A stretch of DNA of 64,000 nucleotides, taken from Liolophura sinensis (taxonomy: Eukaryota; Mollusca; Polyplacophora; Chitonida; Chitonidae). Location of the stretch: contig NC_088304.1 in the NCBI RefSeq assembly GCF_032854445.1, positions 29,707,732 to 29,771,731 on the forward strand, in the 5' to 3' direction. The position numbers and the translations under genes were made by a program. The notes below the pieces were generated by a model, which was not told where the DNA came from, did no database searches, and saw nothing but the letters and a program-made list of their open reading frames with translations. Of the stretch, positions 22,216 to 34,049 are shown one piece after another; within the stretch, counting starts at the first letter, position 1; each line of letters begins with the position of its first letter.

Positions 22216-23684
22216 AACGAAGCAGACATTTACTTTTGAACAGACCGATATTTACTGTAAGGCCTCTGAATCAAACTTAATACAATGGCGAGGAGGCCCT
22301 AAAACGAATGTATCTTTTGTGTTTACTCCTTGGAACGAGATGACGCCCCATAAACTTACAGTGCACCAACCAAAGCTTTACATATATTCTCAAGCTGAGC
22401 CCCAAGCGAGGAAGGCATGACTGACAATTTTCAAATCTGTTTGTCTTTAAGCGCAATTGCAATAAGCCCAGATATATATCCCCCCTAGGATAGTGTTTTG
22501 CTTGGGCGTTATCGTCGCTTTTAGTATCAGTATTTATTTATTTATTTGATTGGTGTTTTACGCTGTACTCAAGAATATTTAACTGATACGAAATAAAAAC
22601 ACGCATTAATGTGCAAACGCCTTGCTGTTTTTATTTGGACTCAGATGTCTTATCCATAAACGCCTTATATGTATATGGTGGGACTATACACGCATGAGTT
22701 TTTGTTAAAACATAGGCTGGCATCATTTTTATAACATAGACGTTTTCAGTAATTCATTTACACGTTTTGTCCAAAACATTGGTGTTTTATAGTCTACCAG
22801 AAAGGTCAAATAGCCGTTTTTATTTTAACATACATATGCCTATCAGTTTTTGCTGTACATGCAATGTGTGGACACCAGGAAGGCCAGAATATACATGCAT
22901 AGACTGTAATGTCCTCTCACGGTAAGCTCCAAGTGAGGAAGTATACCTTGATGGCAATGTAAATTTGAACTTTTATAGGTACATGCATGAAGGCTGCATG
23001 CTCTGCCATCTTGGATATGCAGTGCATGTAGACTGGCACTTGCTTTTTGTGTCATTTTGAAGAAGGTAAACTATATCTTGGGGATTGGAAAAATGTCAAA
23101 ACGGTGACATTTTCGCGACTTCGAGAAACACCGTGGCGACATCCGTTGATTTTGCGTTGAAAAATAAAATCTGGATTGATAGTAAGGGCACCATTATCAC
23201 ACTTTGTTTTATATCACACAACCCATGTATAGCATTTGTTTCTTTGGGCATTGCCCCGCCCCCCACTCAACACAGATGTGCATAATGAAATTTCCCTAAC
23301 TTTCACGTTGCGTTAATAGTCCCAAATCTTATCCTGTTTTCATTACTCTGCTGTTTTTGTATCTCAAGTTATTCGAACCAGCCACTTTTCTTTCTGATTG
23401 TCGAGCTAACAGTTTATATATATATATATATATATAACAAATCCAATGATCACATGTCAAAATGAATGCTGTTTATCTGATGATGAATTTTTCACTTACA
23501 CGGCAACGTTTAAGTTTCCTGGTTGGAGATACCGGGGTTGGAGTAAACCACCTGAAAATGAGCCACAGGCGAACCGAGAGGTGTATACGAGTACGGTTCA
23601 TAGGTCAAGGATCTAATTGGTGCAGCGAGCCAGGCCCCTTTATAAAGACCCTTAATATTCACTTTGTATAGACAACAGCCCTAT
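22216..23684. other. No gene seen; SINE scrap and TA microsatellite
   Basis: 22527-22585 is a SINE-A 3' scrap on the minus strand (TTTATTTGATTGGTGTTTTA, CGCTGTACTCAAGAATATTT). A (TA) run of about 11 units lies near 23415-23437. Short frames elsewhere lack support. Confidence 0.5.
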
Positions 23685-23825
23685 TGATTGACTTACTTGA
23701 TTGGTGTTTTACGCCGTACTCAAGAATATTTCACTTACATCACGGCGGCCAACATTACAGTGGGGAGAAAGGGCGGACAGGAGCTGGGGGAAACCCACCA
23801 GTATCTTCATGTTGCTGTAGACAAC
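23685..23825 (-). repeat. SINE-A 3' half
   Basis: CTTGATTGGTGTTTTACGCC, CTCAAGAATATTTCACTTAC, GGCGGCCAACATTACAGTGG and GGGGGAAACCCACCAGTATC. The tRNA head is missing. Confidence 0.8.
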
Positions 23826-24280
23826 GGACTGTATCCAAGCCAAAACCCATATTCGACAATCAGCATAATGGAACTTGGCTAAAATACGTAAATCACTGAC
23901 TGACAACCACAAGTGTTGTCGCGACATGTGTGCGAAGAACTGATACTAAATACTTACGGACACCTAAATTACATTTATCGTCTTCTTACTTTTATTATAT
24001 ACAAAGTAAGGGTAAATCTAAACTTTCAGGAAAATCCATGTCCACATTTTACTGCCAGGTGCAAAATTTTAATTTACCCGGTGCCGGTCTACATTATTTC
24101 TACACTTATACGATAGAAAAATCCACTATACTTCTGGTCTTCACAAAGTAAGAAGTTGTAAGAGTTATACCCTGGTCTGGATGTACAAGACAAATATACA
24201 GAAACACCCGTTTTCATCGCTCTGAAATAATATACGGACTACAGGCCTAAAAACTATATCTCTCGAACAGCATAAGATAT
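23826..24280. other. No gene seen
   Basis: Nothing beyond AT-rich short frames. Confidence 0.5.
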
Positions 24281-24398
24281 TATTAGTCCGAGATTGCTCT
24301 GACGTTATGTTTGGCAAAATTTTGTTCGACCATAGATGGCCACCCTTAGCCGAACAAAACTTTGCGAAACCTAACGTCAGATGAATCTCGGACTAATA
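24281..24398. mobile_element. Mariner-like MITE, 118 bp hairpin
   Basis: TATTAGTCCGAGATT at the left is mirrored by AATCTCGGACTAATA at the right, and the arms (about 50 bases each) stay complementary through TGACGTTATGTTTGGC and GCGAAACCTAACGTCA with a 19-base loop. If the TIR begins TTAGTCCGAG, both flanks are TA, the mariner/Stowaway target dinucleotide. That assignment is inference. Confidence 0.75.
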
Positions 24399-24925
24399 TG
24401 GATCTTCTTCTTCTTTTCTAAAACACGATTAAATAAACTGCAACTTACTCACTTTGTTATCTGATTACGTCAGTCTACATTCTGATTAAATCATTCTACG
24501 ATACACTGAATGTAGTATTTCAAATATCTACACACATAGAAGTAACTAAACATGCATATGTACACATTACACATATTATCCGCTTTTTGACGAGATATCA
24601 TTAACAATCCTGACTTTCATAATACTCAGCTGCCTGATAAATTTCATTAACATTCGGGACTAATTAATCGATTGACTAATTATGTTGTTATTTGGATAAT
24701 CAGCATTTTCTCACAGAAATACGGAACATCAAATCCTGTGATTAACACACCAATGCCTGTATGTATTCAACATTCTTTAGCAATGGAGCTAGCTAACTCA
24801 AAGAGAACCAAAGTTGTAAATGATGGAACAACATTGTCCTCTAACTTATTGAATAACAAAGTTAGTCGTCTCAACAACAAAACGAGCGATTATATGGCAG
24901 GCCTACTATTATTCATGTACCAGTG

Positions 24926-25037
24926 TAGTTCGAGATCCCTCTGAAGTTTTAATTTAAAACCCGATACAGTTAGGTTTAGGGCGATCCTTGGCCGAACAAA
25001 ATTTTTGCCAAACCTAATGTCAGAAGTAGGAATTAGT
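24926..25037. mobile_element. Second, decayed copy of the 24.3-kb MITE
   Basis: The left arm TAGTTCGAGATCCCTCTGA and the right arm GCCGAACAAAATTTTTGCC plus AAACCTAATGTCAG align with the 24.3-kb element in order and spacing (112 versus 118 bp). The hairpin is eroded, so this is the older copy. Confidence 0.6.
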
Positions 25038-25281
25038 ATCCAATTGGCATGTTTTCCGGGAGGACGAAGCTGCATGTGGTGGTGAGACATGGTATCACGC
25101 GAAAGTCAGGAGATCTGTTTATGAGGTTGAAGTTGACAAATTTACTACATAAATACTCGGGAAAATCAATGTCCTCGTGTAATCTTTAATGCTAAAAATT
25201 CCGGGCGAGAGAGCACAAGGAGACAGGCGGTGACGAGGCTGCGAATGACGCCCCCTTGGCGTTGCTGGGTACCCATCACAG
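25038..25281. other. No gene seen
   Basis: Nothing recognisable. Confidence 0.5.
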
Positions 25282-25342
25282 CTATTGGTGTAGAAAGGTC
25301 AAGTTTTTTAAGGCTGCATTCTCACATGCGACTAGAGTGTTT

Positions 25343-25700
25343 TCATGACGTTGTATACGGCCGGTGGGAAAGCTGAATATAAGCGTCATGTCCGACATTA
25401 ATATACCATTCGTAGTCCCTAAAGGGCGTTCCAAGTCGATAATCGCAAGATCCATTTCCAAAACAATGTTTAACACTAGCTCCCAAAGACAAAGTTATGT
25501 AAGAAACTATACAAATAAGAAATAAAGCCGGTAACACACAAGAGAGAAGCGGTCATCAGTTTTCAGTGGTGCCAGGCAGACAGTAGATATTCCAGGCATG
25601 AATTCCATATCAAAGTTCAAACTTCCAGCTTCAACGGTACCGACTTGTGGTGGACCAATTGATCGCCGTTTCGGTTCTATGAGGACCAGGCTTAACAACA
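25343..25700 (-). CDS. Candidate broken exon(s), possibly secreted product
   Basis: Two minus-strand frames abut. The upstream one (to 25507) reads through GPPQVGTVEAGSLNFDMEF. The downstream one (to 25343) starts with a hydrophobic run LPALFLICIVSYITLSLG, signal-peptide-like, followed by VKHCFGNGSCDYRLGTPF and DYEWYINVGHDAYIQLSHR. The WxINV-x(4)-IQLS pattern is loosely CUB-like, which is a weak guess. There is no ATG before the hydrophobic run in its own frame (an ATG lies in another frame at about 25560), so a frameshift or an upstream exon would be needed. Confidence 0.22.
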
Positions 25701-26508
25701 TTTGCTTTCCATTGAAGAGGGCTGGACAGCCCCATTATGAAACATATATACAGCTTAAAGTCTACATCAGCCGCAGACTGGCATAAAGAATATAGCAAAT
25801 TGTATGTTTTATAGGGTTATCCACTGGAAGAGTAGCGGCAATTTTCCCAAAACATGTAAGTAACCGGATGGCTATCTGTTAACAGGTTTGATAAATAAAT
25901 TTCATAGTTGCGCTTTAATTATTTACAGCCATGACGGCTAATTTGTGCCACGTGGGGCCAAGTTACTGGCAGCGACGTGTTCACCGCGCGACTACAGCCC
26001 TTGTGCATCTCTTATTTTGCCCATGAATTAAACCGAAGAAAGTATCAGTCAGGCAATGACTATCACAACCCTGTAAATTCCGAACACTTTGTCGACCCAT
26101 GGAAATAATACATAAGCTGTGTACAATGTACACGGCAGGCTTCGAAACGGCGAACGATTTTCCTGGTAATGTGGAAGTCACCTGGCAGCAGTATCTGGTG
26201 AACGGTTGTCTGTTCAGAGCTCTCATTATGCAACAAATATGAGTACAAATGTGTTTCAGCTGCAAATGAGTTTCACTGAGCATCTGTCACCAATCTCCTG
26301 TAAAATTTCGACGAAGCATGTCACATTACATGCACATTTTGTTTCGCTACAAATGGAAATGTTGTCCTATTGCATTAAAAGATCTTTCCGTGTTTTGAAA
26401 ATAGAAACCTCGCATTAAACACAGAAAACATACAGAGCAAGGTTTTCGAAAACTGCCGAGATTAACTTCGACCCTTTTTCGGTAGCGCTGTCTGGGAGTT
26501 CAGCATAT
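25701..26508. other. No supported gene
   Basis: A 61-codon minus frame (26063-26248) contains HNESSEQTTVHQILLPGDFH and EACRVHCTQLMYYFHGSTKC with paired cysteines, but has no good borders and I do not name it. An overlapping 100-codon frame (25981-26283) is in a different phase. Confidence 0.35.
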
Positions 26509-26830
26509 CGGGAGTCAAACTAGCCCCACGAGTAAAGCGGGAGTCAGACTAGCCCCACGAGTAAAGGGGGAGTCAGACTAGCCCCATGAGTCAAGCGGGA
26601 GTCAGACTAGCTCCACAAGTGCAGCGGGAATCAGACTAGCTCCACGAGTAAAGTGGGAGTCAGACTAGCTCCACGAGTAAAGCGGGAGTCAGACTAGCTC
26701 CACGAGTAAAGCGGAAATCAGACTAGCTCCATGAGTCAAGCGGGAGTCAGACTAGCTCCACAAGTGCAGCGGGAATCAGACTAGCTCCACGAGTAAAGCG
26801 GGAGTCAGACTAGCTCCACAAGTGAAGAGG
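26509..26830. repeat. 29-bp minisatellite, 11 units
   Basis: The unit is about GGGAGTCAGACTAGCTCCAC plus GAGTAAAGC. GAGTCAGA-type starts fall at 26512, 26541, 26570, 26599, 26628 and every 29 bases to 26802. Variants (AGCCCC versus AGCTCC, GTAAAGCGG versus GTGCAGCGG) recur in blocks, e.g. units 4-5 resemble units 9-10, which shows multi-unit duplications. Confidence 0.93.
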
Positions 26831-27183
26831 ACACCTGTTTTATCAATGTAGTAACGTACCGAGCAGATCTACTTGGAATATTAGTACATCGTCAGATCAG
26901 TTGAGCCACACATGTGCGGCTAGAGTCAGACAGGTATTGTCATGTTGACGCATCAGGAGTTCGCACAACATGTTCATGGAGGTGACTGGCTATATATAAA
27001 AATAAAGTGCATATTTTATGATTACATTTTCACCTTTCGTCGGGAAAAATCACACCACTGACGGGTACAATACACACGTGTAAATTTAGAGCCCTCTGAT
27101 TGTAAGTTGTCGCTTTAAACAGTTTGACAGCATTTGCTGGTAACATGTCGCCAAAGATAAGCTGCACTACGCTCGTAGGTTAG
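26831..27183. other. No gene seen
   Basis: This is the 3' flank of the minus-strand terminal exon; nothing else recognised. Confidence 0.45.
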
Positions 27184-27189
27184 TTTATT
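27184..27189 (-). promoter_or_regulatory. Poly(A) signal AATAAA (minus strand)
   Basis: TTTATT on the plus strand, 46 bases past the stop codon of the terminal exon at 27235-27409. It supports a short 3' UTR for that gene. Confidence 0.45.
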
Positions 27190-27234
27190 CACAATCACAG
27201 GCTATACATGGCTGATTTTAAAAATTGCCCTCAA

Positions 27235-27409
27235 TCAAACTTGCAGTTTAGCCTGTTCCTCAAGGAAAAGTAGCTGATCCACTAGAAAACAGTCACTGGG
27301 GTTGGGCACAGTGCTGGGCTGAGACATGGCTTTATCTTGGAACCTGGCATTCTTCAGGTAAGTGTAGGCCTTCTCAAACTTAGCCTTTCCAAGGATACGC
27401 TCGCATTCG
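27235..27409 (-). CDS. Terminal exon of an unrecognised gene
   Basis: On the minus strand a textbook acceptor TTCCTGTCCCTTTCAG precedes the exon at 27409. The exon starts in the last base of a codon and stays open for about 57 codons to TGA at 27235-27237. Residues are coding-like: ECERILGKAKFEKAYTYLK, then NARFQDKAMSQPSTVPNPS, then DCFLVDQLLFLEEQAKLQV at the C-terminus. The LGxxxFEKAYxYLK helix resembles short helical segments I associate with C-termini of NEK-type kinases, but I cannot confirm this and give no symbol. An AATAAA follows 46 bases after the stop. Upstream exons should lie at higher coordinates; none could be joined with confidence. The duplication at 27.5-29.05 kb would fall in the preceding intron. 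Confidence 0.6.
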
Positions 27410-27490
27410 CTGAAAGGGACAGGAACATGTGATTTAGACAAAAACAAGATAAATGTGGTAGCTAACAGGAACCTTGTGCTGGGTAGTGGG

Positions 27491-28291
27491 AAGCTTGTGC
27501 TAGCAAGCGAGGAGCTTCAATAAGCGAGTAGGGAGCTTATTAGCGTTAGACAGCTTGTGGCAAGCTTAAAAGTATGGACAAACTGCTTAATAAACTCCAG
27601 TGGGGATCATTATCGTATGTGTGGACACTATTCAGATTTATTTATTTGACTGGTGTTTTACGCCGTCCTCAAAAATAGTATAATACATAATATTATGCAA
27701 CGGCGGCCAGCGAAGAAATCTGGCAGAGCCCGGGGGAAACCCACAATCATACCCAGACCTTTCCACGTACGGCAGGAGAACTTGAACATGGACTTGGACT
27801 CACAGCGAAAACAATTGTTTTAACCGAAATGTCTTCTACTGGAGACTGAAAAACTGTCTAGCTTTTCACACAAAACTCGGCTCTTTTATACAGAAATTCT
27901 AGATGCTCAGCCTAAAACTTTTCCATTGATATAGTTTTCCGTATTAACAGTTATTTTGTGAGTGTAGAAATCTTCTTCAGTATTTGACAAGACCAGGACC
28001 TTGATTTGAATTTATGCATGATTTGATAACAGTTGAAATTGGGTGTGCCACTCGCAGTTCCGTAGAAAACCGTTTTCATTGCCAAATAATACGGATGCAC
28101 CCACTGGGTAAACGTCATAATGTCTCGGTTATAAACTGGCCATTGGTTGGTTGGCGTATTCTTGGGGTCCAACCAATCTCTGAATCGTTTTGAATTCGTA
28201 TGTATTTTTCAATGGTTAAAATGCATACATTTTGCCCGACCCATTTCCATTGTTAATCTTTGTATATGTAAAAGGAGTTTAGCAATGCAAG
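27491..28291. repeat. Segmental tandem duplication, copy 1 (801 bp)
   Basis: Copy 1 begins AAGCTTGTGCTAGCAAGCG and ends GTTTAGCAATGCAAG. It is directly followed by copy 2 at 28292 and is nearly identical to it. It contains 41 bases (about 27551-27591) that copy 2 lacks. The 73-codon minus frame at 27951-28172 (PTNQWPVYNRDIMTFTQW) is present in both copies. Confidence 0.95.
27636..27815 (-). repeat. SINE-A in duplication copy 1
   Basis: TTTATTTATTTGACTGGTG, ACGCCGTCCTCAAAAATAG, GCCCGGGGGAAACCCACAAT and CTTGGACTCACAGCGA. The same copy is repeated at 28396, so it predates the duplication. Confidence 0.85.
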
Positions 28292-29051
28292 AAGCTTGTG
28301 CTAGCAAGCGAGGAGCTTCAATAAGCGAGTAGGGCGCTTATTAGCGTTAGACAGCTCCAGTGGGGATCATTATCGTATGTGTGGACACTATTCAGATTTA
28401 TTTATTTGACTGGTGTTTTACGCCGTCCTCAAAAATAGTATAATACATAATATTATGCAACGGCGGCCAGCGAAGAAATCTGGCAGAGCCCGGGGGAAAC
28501 CCACAATCATACCCAGACCTTTCCACGTACGGCAGGAGAACTTGAACATGGACTTGGACTCACAGCGAAAACAATTGTTTTAACCGAAATGTCTTCTACT
28601 GGAGACTGAAAAACTGTCTAGCTTTTCACACAAAACTCGGCTCTTTTATACAGAAATTCTAGATGCTCAGCCTAAAACTTTTCCATTGATATAGTTTTCC
28701 GTATTAACAGTTATTTTGTGAGTGTAGAAATCTTCTTCAGTATTTGACAAGACCAGGACCTTGATTTGAATTTATGCATGATTTGATAACAGTTGAAATT
28801 GGGTGTGCCACTCGCAGTTCCGTAGAAAACCGTTTTCATTGCCAAATAATACGGATGCACCCACTGGGTAAACGTCATAATGTCTCGGTTATAAACTGGC
28901 CATTGGTTGGTTGGCGTATTCTTGGGGTCCAACCAATCTCTGAATCGTTTTGAATTCGTATGTATTTTTCAATGGTTAAAATGCATACATTTTGCCCGAC
29001 CCATTTCCATTGTTAATCTTTGTATATGTAAAAGGAGTTTAGCAATGCAAG
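28292..29051. repeat. Segmental tandem duplication, copy 2 (760 bp)
   Basis: Collinear with copy 1 at an offset of 760 bp after the 41-base difference. A substitution is visible at AGTAGGGAGCTTATT versus AGTAGGGCGCTTATT. The near identity implies a recent event or an assembly artefact. Confidence 0.95.
28396..28575 (-). repeat. SINE-A in duplication copy 2
   Basis: Base-for-base counterpart of the copy at 27636-27815. Confidence 0.85.
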
Positions 29052-29418
29052 ACGGTCAGCTTTAATATACATCTCGTCAACCCGGAACAGCAATACGCGC
29101 TTTGAGGTATCATATCACGTGCAACCCTTTCAAGTGATTTGCGCAAAAACATTTTGGTATTCTCTGTATACATACCGTCTGATTTGGGGAGAAAAAAGAA
29201 TCTAAATGACCCACGACCCTTTCTGTTATTCGCGATCAGATTGTTGGATCTACAATCATGCATTCATTTCCCTCTTTTGCCAAAACTCCTGGACAGGCAT
29301 TAGCTGCGGGTGTAAACGAATCACGACCATCGTCAATATTTACTGAGTTAACAAGTCCAGAAATGACCGTGACAAAATAAGACAGATAATCTTGGCTATT
29401 GGTGGCAGTCTCCGTCAC
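29041..29418 (-). pseudogene. Frameshifted coding-like stretch, unrecognised
   Basis: Minus strand. The first frame (29418 down to 29236) carries NSQDYLSYFVTVISGLVNS, GRDSFTPAANACPGVLAKE and ECMIVDPT, then hits a stop. A second frame continues from the same point, offset by one base, with LIANNRKGRGSFRFFFLPK, GMYTENTKMFLRKSLERVA and MIPQSAYCCSG. Two good protein-like halves meeting at a one-base shift point to a broken gene or a base-call error. I do not recognise the family. The VDPT-NLIANN step faintly recalls nucleotidyltransferase-type proteins, which is too weak to use. The right border of the duplication copy overlaps its 3' end. Confidence 0.4.
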
Positions 29419-32164
29419 AAGCGAACCCTAATCTGCACAGGTGACATTTTGCAGACTTATATACCAACCGTCACGAGATTACAGTTGTTGAACTCCGGCA
29501 TTCATAGCTTTGTAAGGGTTAAACATCCGTTCTGCATAGCTGGAGTTTTTAAACTGCCAAGAACTTAAAATTGGCTAGCTAGTATCCGTGCATCAGCGAA
29601 TTAAAAGACAATCAATGCATGTAACTTATTTTTGCACTCAAAAATTATATAAACTGAAACTGCTTACTGCGCATTTAAAACCATTCACTGCATTTCACTT
29701 TAACGCTTATGAAGTGAATTTAACATGTAAGTTCGATTTTTAAAAACATAAAATTGCCTGTTGCTAATTAAGTTTTCTCGGTTAGTGCCATGGATGAAAA
29801 TACGTTTTCCCCAAACAAATTACACGAATATTTTCTCGTAATTATGTTACGAAAATTTCCTCGTGTATGTATAGTAGGCATAAAAGGCGCAGCCAGAAAG
29901 CCAAAAGAGCACAAGGAGGCGTAGTCCTATATAAGTGGTGTTGTATTTGCTGGGGAATCGTATAACAACAGTTACGGTGGAATTAACAAGGTAAATATGA
30001 GGTCAGTTTTTCTTGTACCGCCACACGACATTCATGAAAACGGAATATTGGACTTCCCTTTAAATCCCTTTAATGTGCATTGACTAAATGCACACACTGA
30101 CACCATTTTTTGCTGCTGTTCGGTATAACGGAAAGGGTTCTAAAATCCAGTGCCTTTCACTTAAGAACATGCTGACGTAAATTCGCAGCCCTTGAGCGCA
30201 CGAGTCTATTCAAACTTGTGACGTAACACATCAAAACACAGAAAGCCAGTATGAGTATTATGGATCAAATAAAGGACGTGTAAAAGGTGTACAAGATTCC
30301 ACTACTTAAAGTAGATCCCAAGCGCTGGGGTTTCCAACATACATAAAGATGAGATGATGTCCCCTGAACCGATTCCGATCGTTTAAAACGTTGAAAACGA
30401 AAGAAAAACGATAGAATTTGATGATGAAATACCAGAAAATCTACTCCACTACGATCGTGTCGCCATTGACCTTGTGACGTCACAGCGGTACATTTGCTGT
30501 AGGCATGAGTGAGGAGTGTTTCGTGGAAGACTCATTTCTCCAGCAGGTATTACATTGTGTCCGCCACACTGATGCTCGTCTTGTTTTTTTACGTACCGAT
30601 TTACGCAATTTGGGTGCGCCCTATATGTAGTTTTACATGTAGTGGATAAGATTCTAAATCTCGTAGACAACCATAACAAAGTGTTCCAAGCCATGACAAA
30701 CTTTCTTACTCATTGTAGCAGATTTTAACCACCGTTGATGTTTTTTTAATTACACGGTTGTGGTTTTACGTACTAGCTCTTTAGTTATTTTCTTAAGCTG
30801 GTTGTTGTAATTACTTGTTGTACATACACGCTCCACTGAGTTGCGTGACTTTCGACATTGTGCCAATGCTTTTGCCTCTATCAGTATACTTGCTATATAA
30901 ATGTCTGGTCCCAATGTATATTTTAACTTGCTGTTATTCACGCTAACCAGCCCCGCGTATCCTCTGACTGTCTTTAAAACATCCTACTTATATCCTCAGT
31001 CTGTCACTGATATCTGTAAGCTGTGCATATTTACTGTCCCGCACACCAGCACGAATCCATAAAATATCATAATAATTTAAAAATAACAACGGAAATATCG
31101 TGGTCAGGAGCTAGGGAAGCTCAAAAGATGTCAGGTTTGACAGCTTTTATGCGAGTCGTCACCAAAACGCAACAGGGAACAGTACTGAAAAACACGTTTT
31201 AACTCCTGAAAAATTCTGACTTTTTGGTCCAGAAATGGGGTATGAAGGGAAGGCATTTAAAGGCTATCCGCATAGTCGCTTTCGCAGCGGAATAGCACTG
31301 GGCACGTAATCGCGCCATTACCTTGATTTAAGTTGGCCTGACTACAAAGGCCATTGCAACAAGATTTGGGTCTCGCCGTTGTACCATCACAAGTATGAAC
31401 CAGCAGACGTGCCATAGACCAGTAACGACCACGTGTGACAACAGCTAGGGAAGACAGACAGGTTGTGAGGACTAGCTCATTTGGGTGATCGAGCTATTAT
31501 GGCGTCCAGAACAGCAGCTACCATCGTAGGTCGACCAGGAGTTATCACCACCGATAATGTACGCCGGCGACCTCGTGCCGTTGGTTTACGTGATCGTCAT
31601 GTAAACAGCGGCGGTCCTACCCGGTACTGACTGTGTCTTTGGAACTCTTGTGTGTTTCATTTCCTCTACTTTAAAATTTTGTACTTTCCATTGACACTTG
31701 TCATTACTAATGCGAAACTGTCTTAACTGAGTGTGAATGTATGCAGGTAAATGAATTTGACTTAACGTCAATTCAACTTTTTACCTCTAGTGGGCTTTTA
31801 ATGCGTTTCAGTATATTATATTACATTTCGTATATATCTACATGAATACAAAAATTAAGTCAAAGAAAAGGAAAAGAAAGCAGAAGTTGTTAAGTTACTT
31901 GTTTGAAACAGCATGCTGTGACACTAACTGTAGAGAGCCGCTAGCCGTTGCCCAACAACGGCCACGAGGCTATGGGGCGGCCCTACATCTCAGTTCACAC
32001 GTCGCCAACTGGCTGCTCTGCGAGCGAGACCCCATAGCATACCGTACTTTGAAAGGCTGAAGCCAGTTATACGAGACCCCAGGCAACATTTAAATTGGTA
32101 TGAGTTACCAATCGCTGCTTCCATTTAATATACTTCAAGTTTTATTTGATTTTTGTTTTTTTGA
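29419..32164. other. No supported gene
   Basis: Several short frames (30265-30483, 30449-30694, 30750-30941, 31586-31771 minus; 31842-32060 plus) lack motifs and clear splice sites. No tandem or inverted repeat of size was seen. Confidence 0.45.
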
Positions 32165-32225
32165 TACTTTTTAAAAACATAAAAGATTAGCTTACGTTTT
32201 TTGAAAACATAAAAGATTTGCTACT
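32165..32225. repeat. Two-unit direct repeat, about 32-34 bp
   Basis: TTTTAAAAACATAAAAGATT(A)GCT is repeated as TTTGAAAACATAAAAGATTTGCT. Simple local duplication. Confidence 0.7.
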
Positions 32226-34049
32226 TTCACGGGTGTTGAGCGACAGACTGTCTCGTCACTGCCACTCACAATCCCCTGGTCCCATTGCAAGGTTCCTCCT
32301 GTCGCAGCCGTTATCAGGCATGTCAGATTGCGCAGCCTAAGATGTGACGTAGCCTTTACCCATTCACTCCATGAAGTGACATATGATAACACAGGACTAT
32401 TGCACTTAAGATCGATTACAACGATTGACTCCAGGGTTGCCGAAGGACCATTTCACATAGTGTTGTGGCATAGGCCTGTATCATTCACGGACCACGACAG
32501 ACGTAAACTAAATTGATTGACAAGTTGTATCATATTCAACGACAAATTATGTCAGACATTAGCATACCGCTTCGGCCCAGACCGCATTCATCTCCTCAAC
32601 AGACCCTATAGGCCTACTCAGTTACTCTGTTCAAATTATACAAATACATTTTTGGTAGTTCTTTTTAGCGTTTAGTTAGCAGTTTCTAAAAAACAAAATT
32701 AGTTAGGTACGTCGATGGTCATGGGAATGAGAAGACGGCATTTCACCGGACAACACTTTAAAGCAACTAAATCTTATGATAAAATAAATTAAATCTTAAC
32801 GAAATGAATTTTTTCTCTGAGTTTAAATTTTGCTTCTTCGTCTTTATCACATACAAGGATGTTTTCTTTTATAAAATGCAGTAAGATTATTAAAACGTTG
32901 CGCTCAAGCCGAAGTGCTTTCTCTAACTTCTTCGGTAACTAGGTCAGCACTGCTCTCGTCTCATAAGCTTGGAAATTAAAAGATCACAGCCGAGATCCTT
33001 GGCTATTTAGAAGCCACCTCTACAATTCCAAACATGGCCGACATGATTACAAAGTTTAAACGGCTGGAGTACTGCTGAAAGATGGCTTACCAATGCTGGC
33101 TTTGTCGTATTACATTTCGGGCGTTCAACGGAATCGGTGGATAGCAATAGCGGTAGGGTTCGAGTCGGCTTTTTGTAGCGAAACTGTCCACAGGAAAGTC
33201 TATAGGAACACCCAGCTTAGCTTTGGGTTAACATCAATCCTATTGTAATTTTGAAAACATTTCATATGGGTCATCATCACCAACACAACCCCTCCGGAGA
33301 CTATGACCTGAACTAGGAATACCCCGGCCATGCATTTGCAGGCTATTTGAACAGGGTCGCTCGAGTTCCTTGTAAATGATACATGCAGTGGGCCTACTGT
33401 ATCAGCAGTTCAAGCAGTGGAAGATATATTCCGGGAAAGATCGCTCGGGCCTTCATCACTCACGTCCTCAATTTTTATCTGGCACATTATTCCGCAAATA
33501 GTACACGGGAAATGCCTTGGACGTTGAAGAGCTTGTGTGAACGTGACGTCGCCTTTCTCTCGATAATGGAGATGTGCTGAGGCTGTGTCAAGACGAAGTT
33601 TCTGTAAACTTTTACTGGGTTGAAAGAAATATTTTTTGCCGGTTTAAGATACTTTGAATGGTAGTCTTTCAGTGGATATAAACATTAGCCAGGTGCTGTC
33701 TTTCACTTTTAGTAAATCCTCAATACCTTAGGTTTTAGGGGAGAATAAAATATTAATATATTTGTAACACTTTAAATTTATCATTTTTTTTTGCCTTTAA
33801 AGCACAGATTTAAATATAAACTAAATATATATGAAATCAAATAGACAGGTTTCCGGATTAACAACAAATATTACCTATTTATCCCTATAACACAATACTG
33901 TTATAAACAGGAACTAACATGTATATCTTCAACAATCTAATAATTGGCTGTAAAGGTATTTCTGCCTGGATTGAATATTTGTGTTAAAATCATATTTTCA
34001 TGGATAAAAAATATGGTACACAAGGACTATATGATACAAATTAACTAGG
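32226..34049. other. No gene seen; dispersed fragment
   Basis: 32352-32405 matches 18484-18545 (GCCTTTACCCATTCACTCCA, ATGATAACACAGGACTA). The remainder is AT-rich with no supported exon. Confidence 0.45.
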
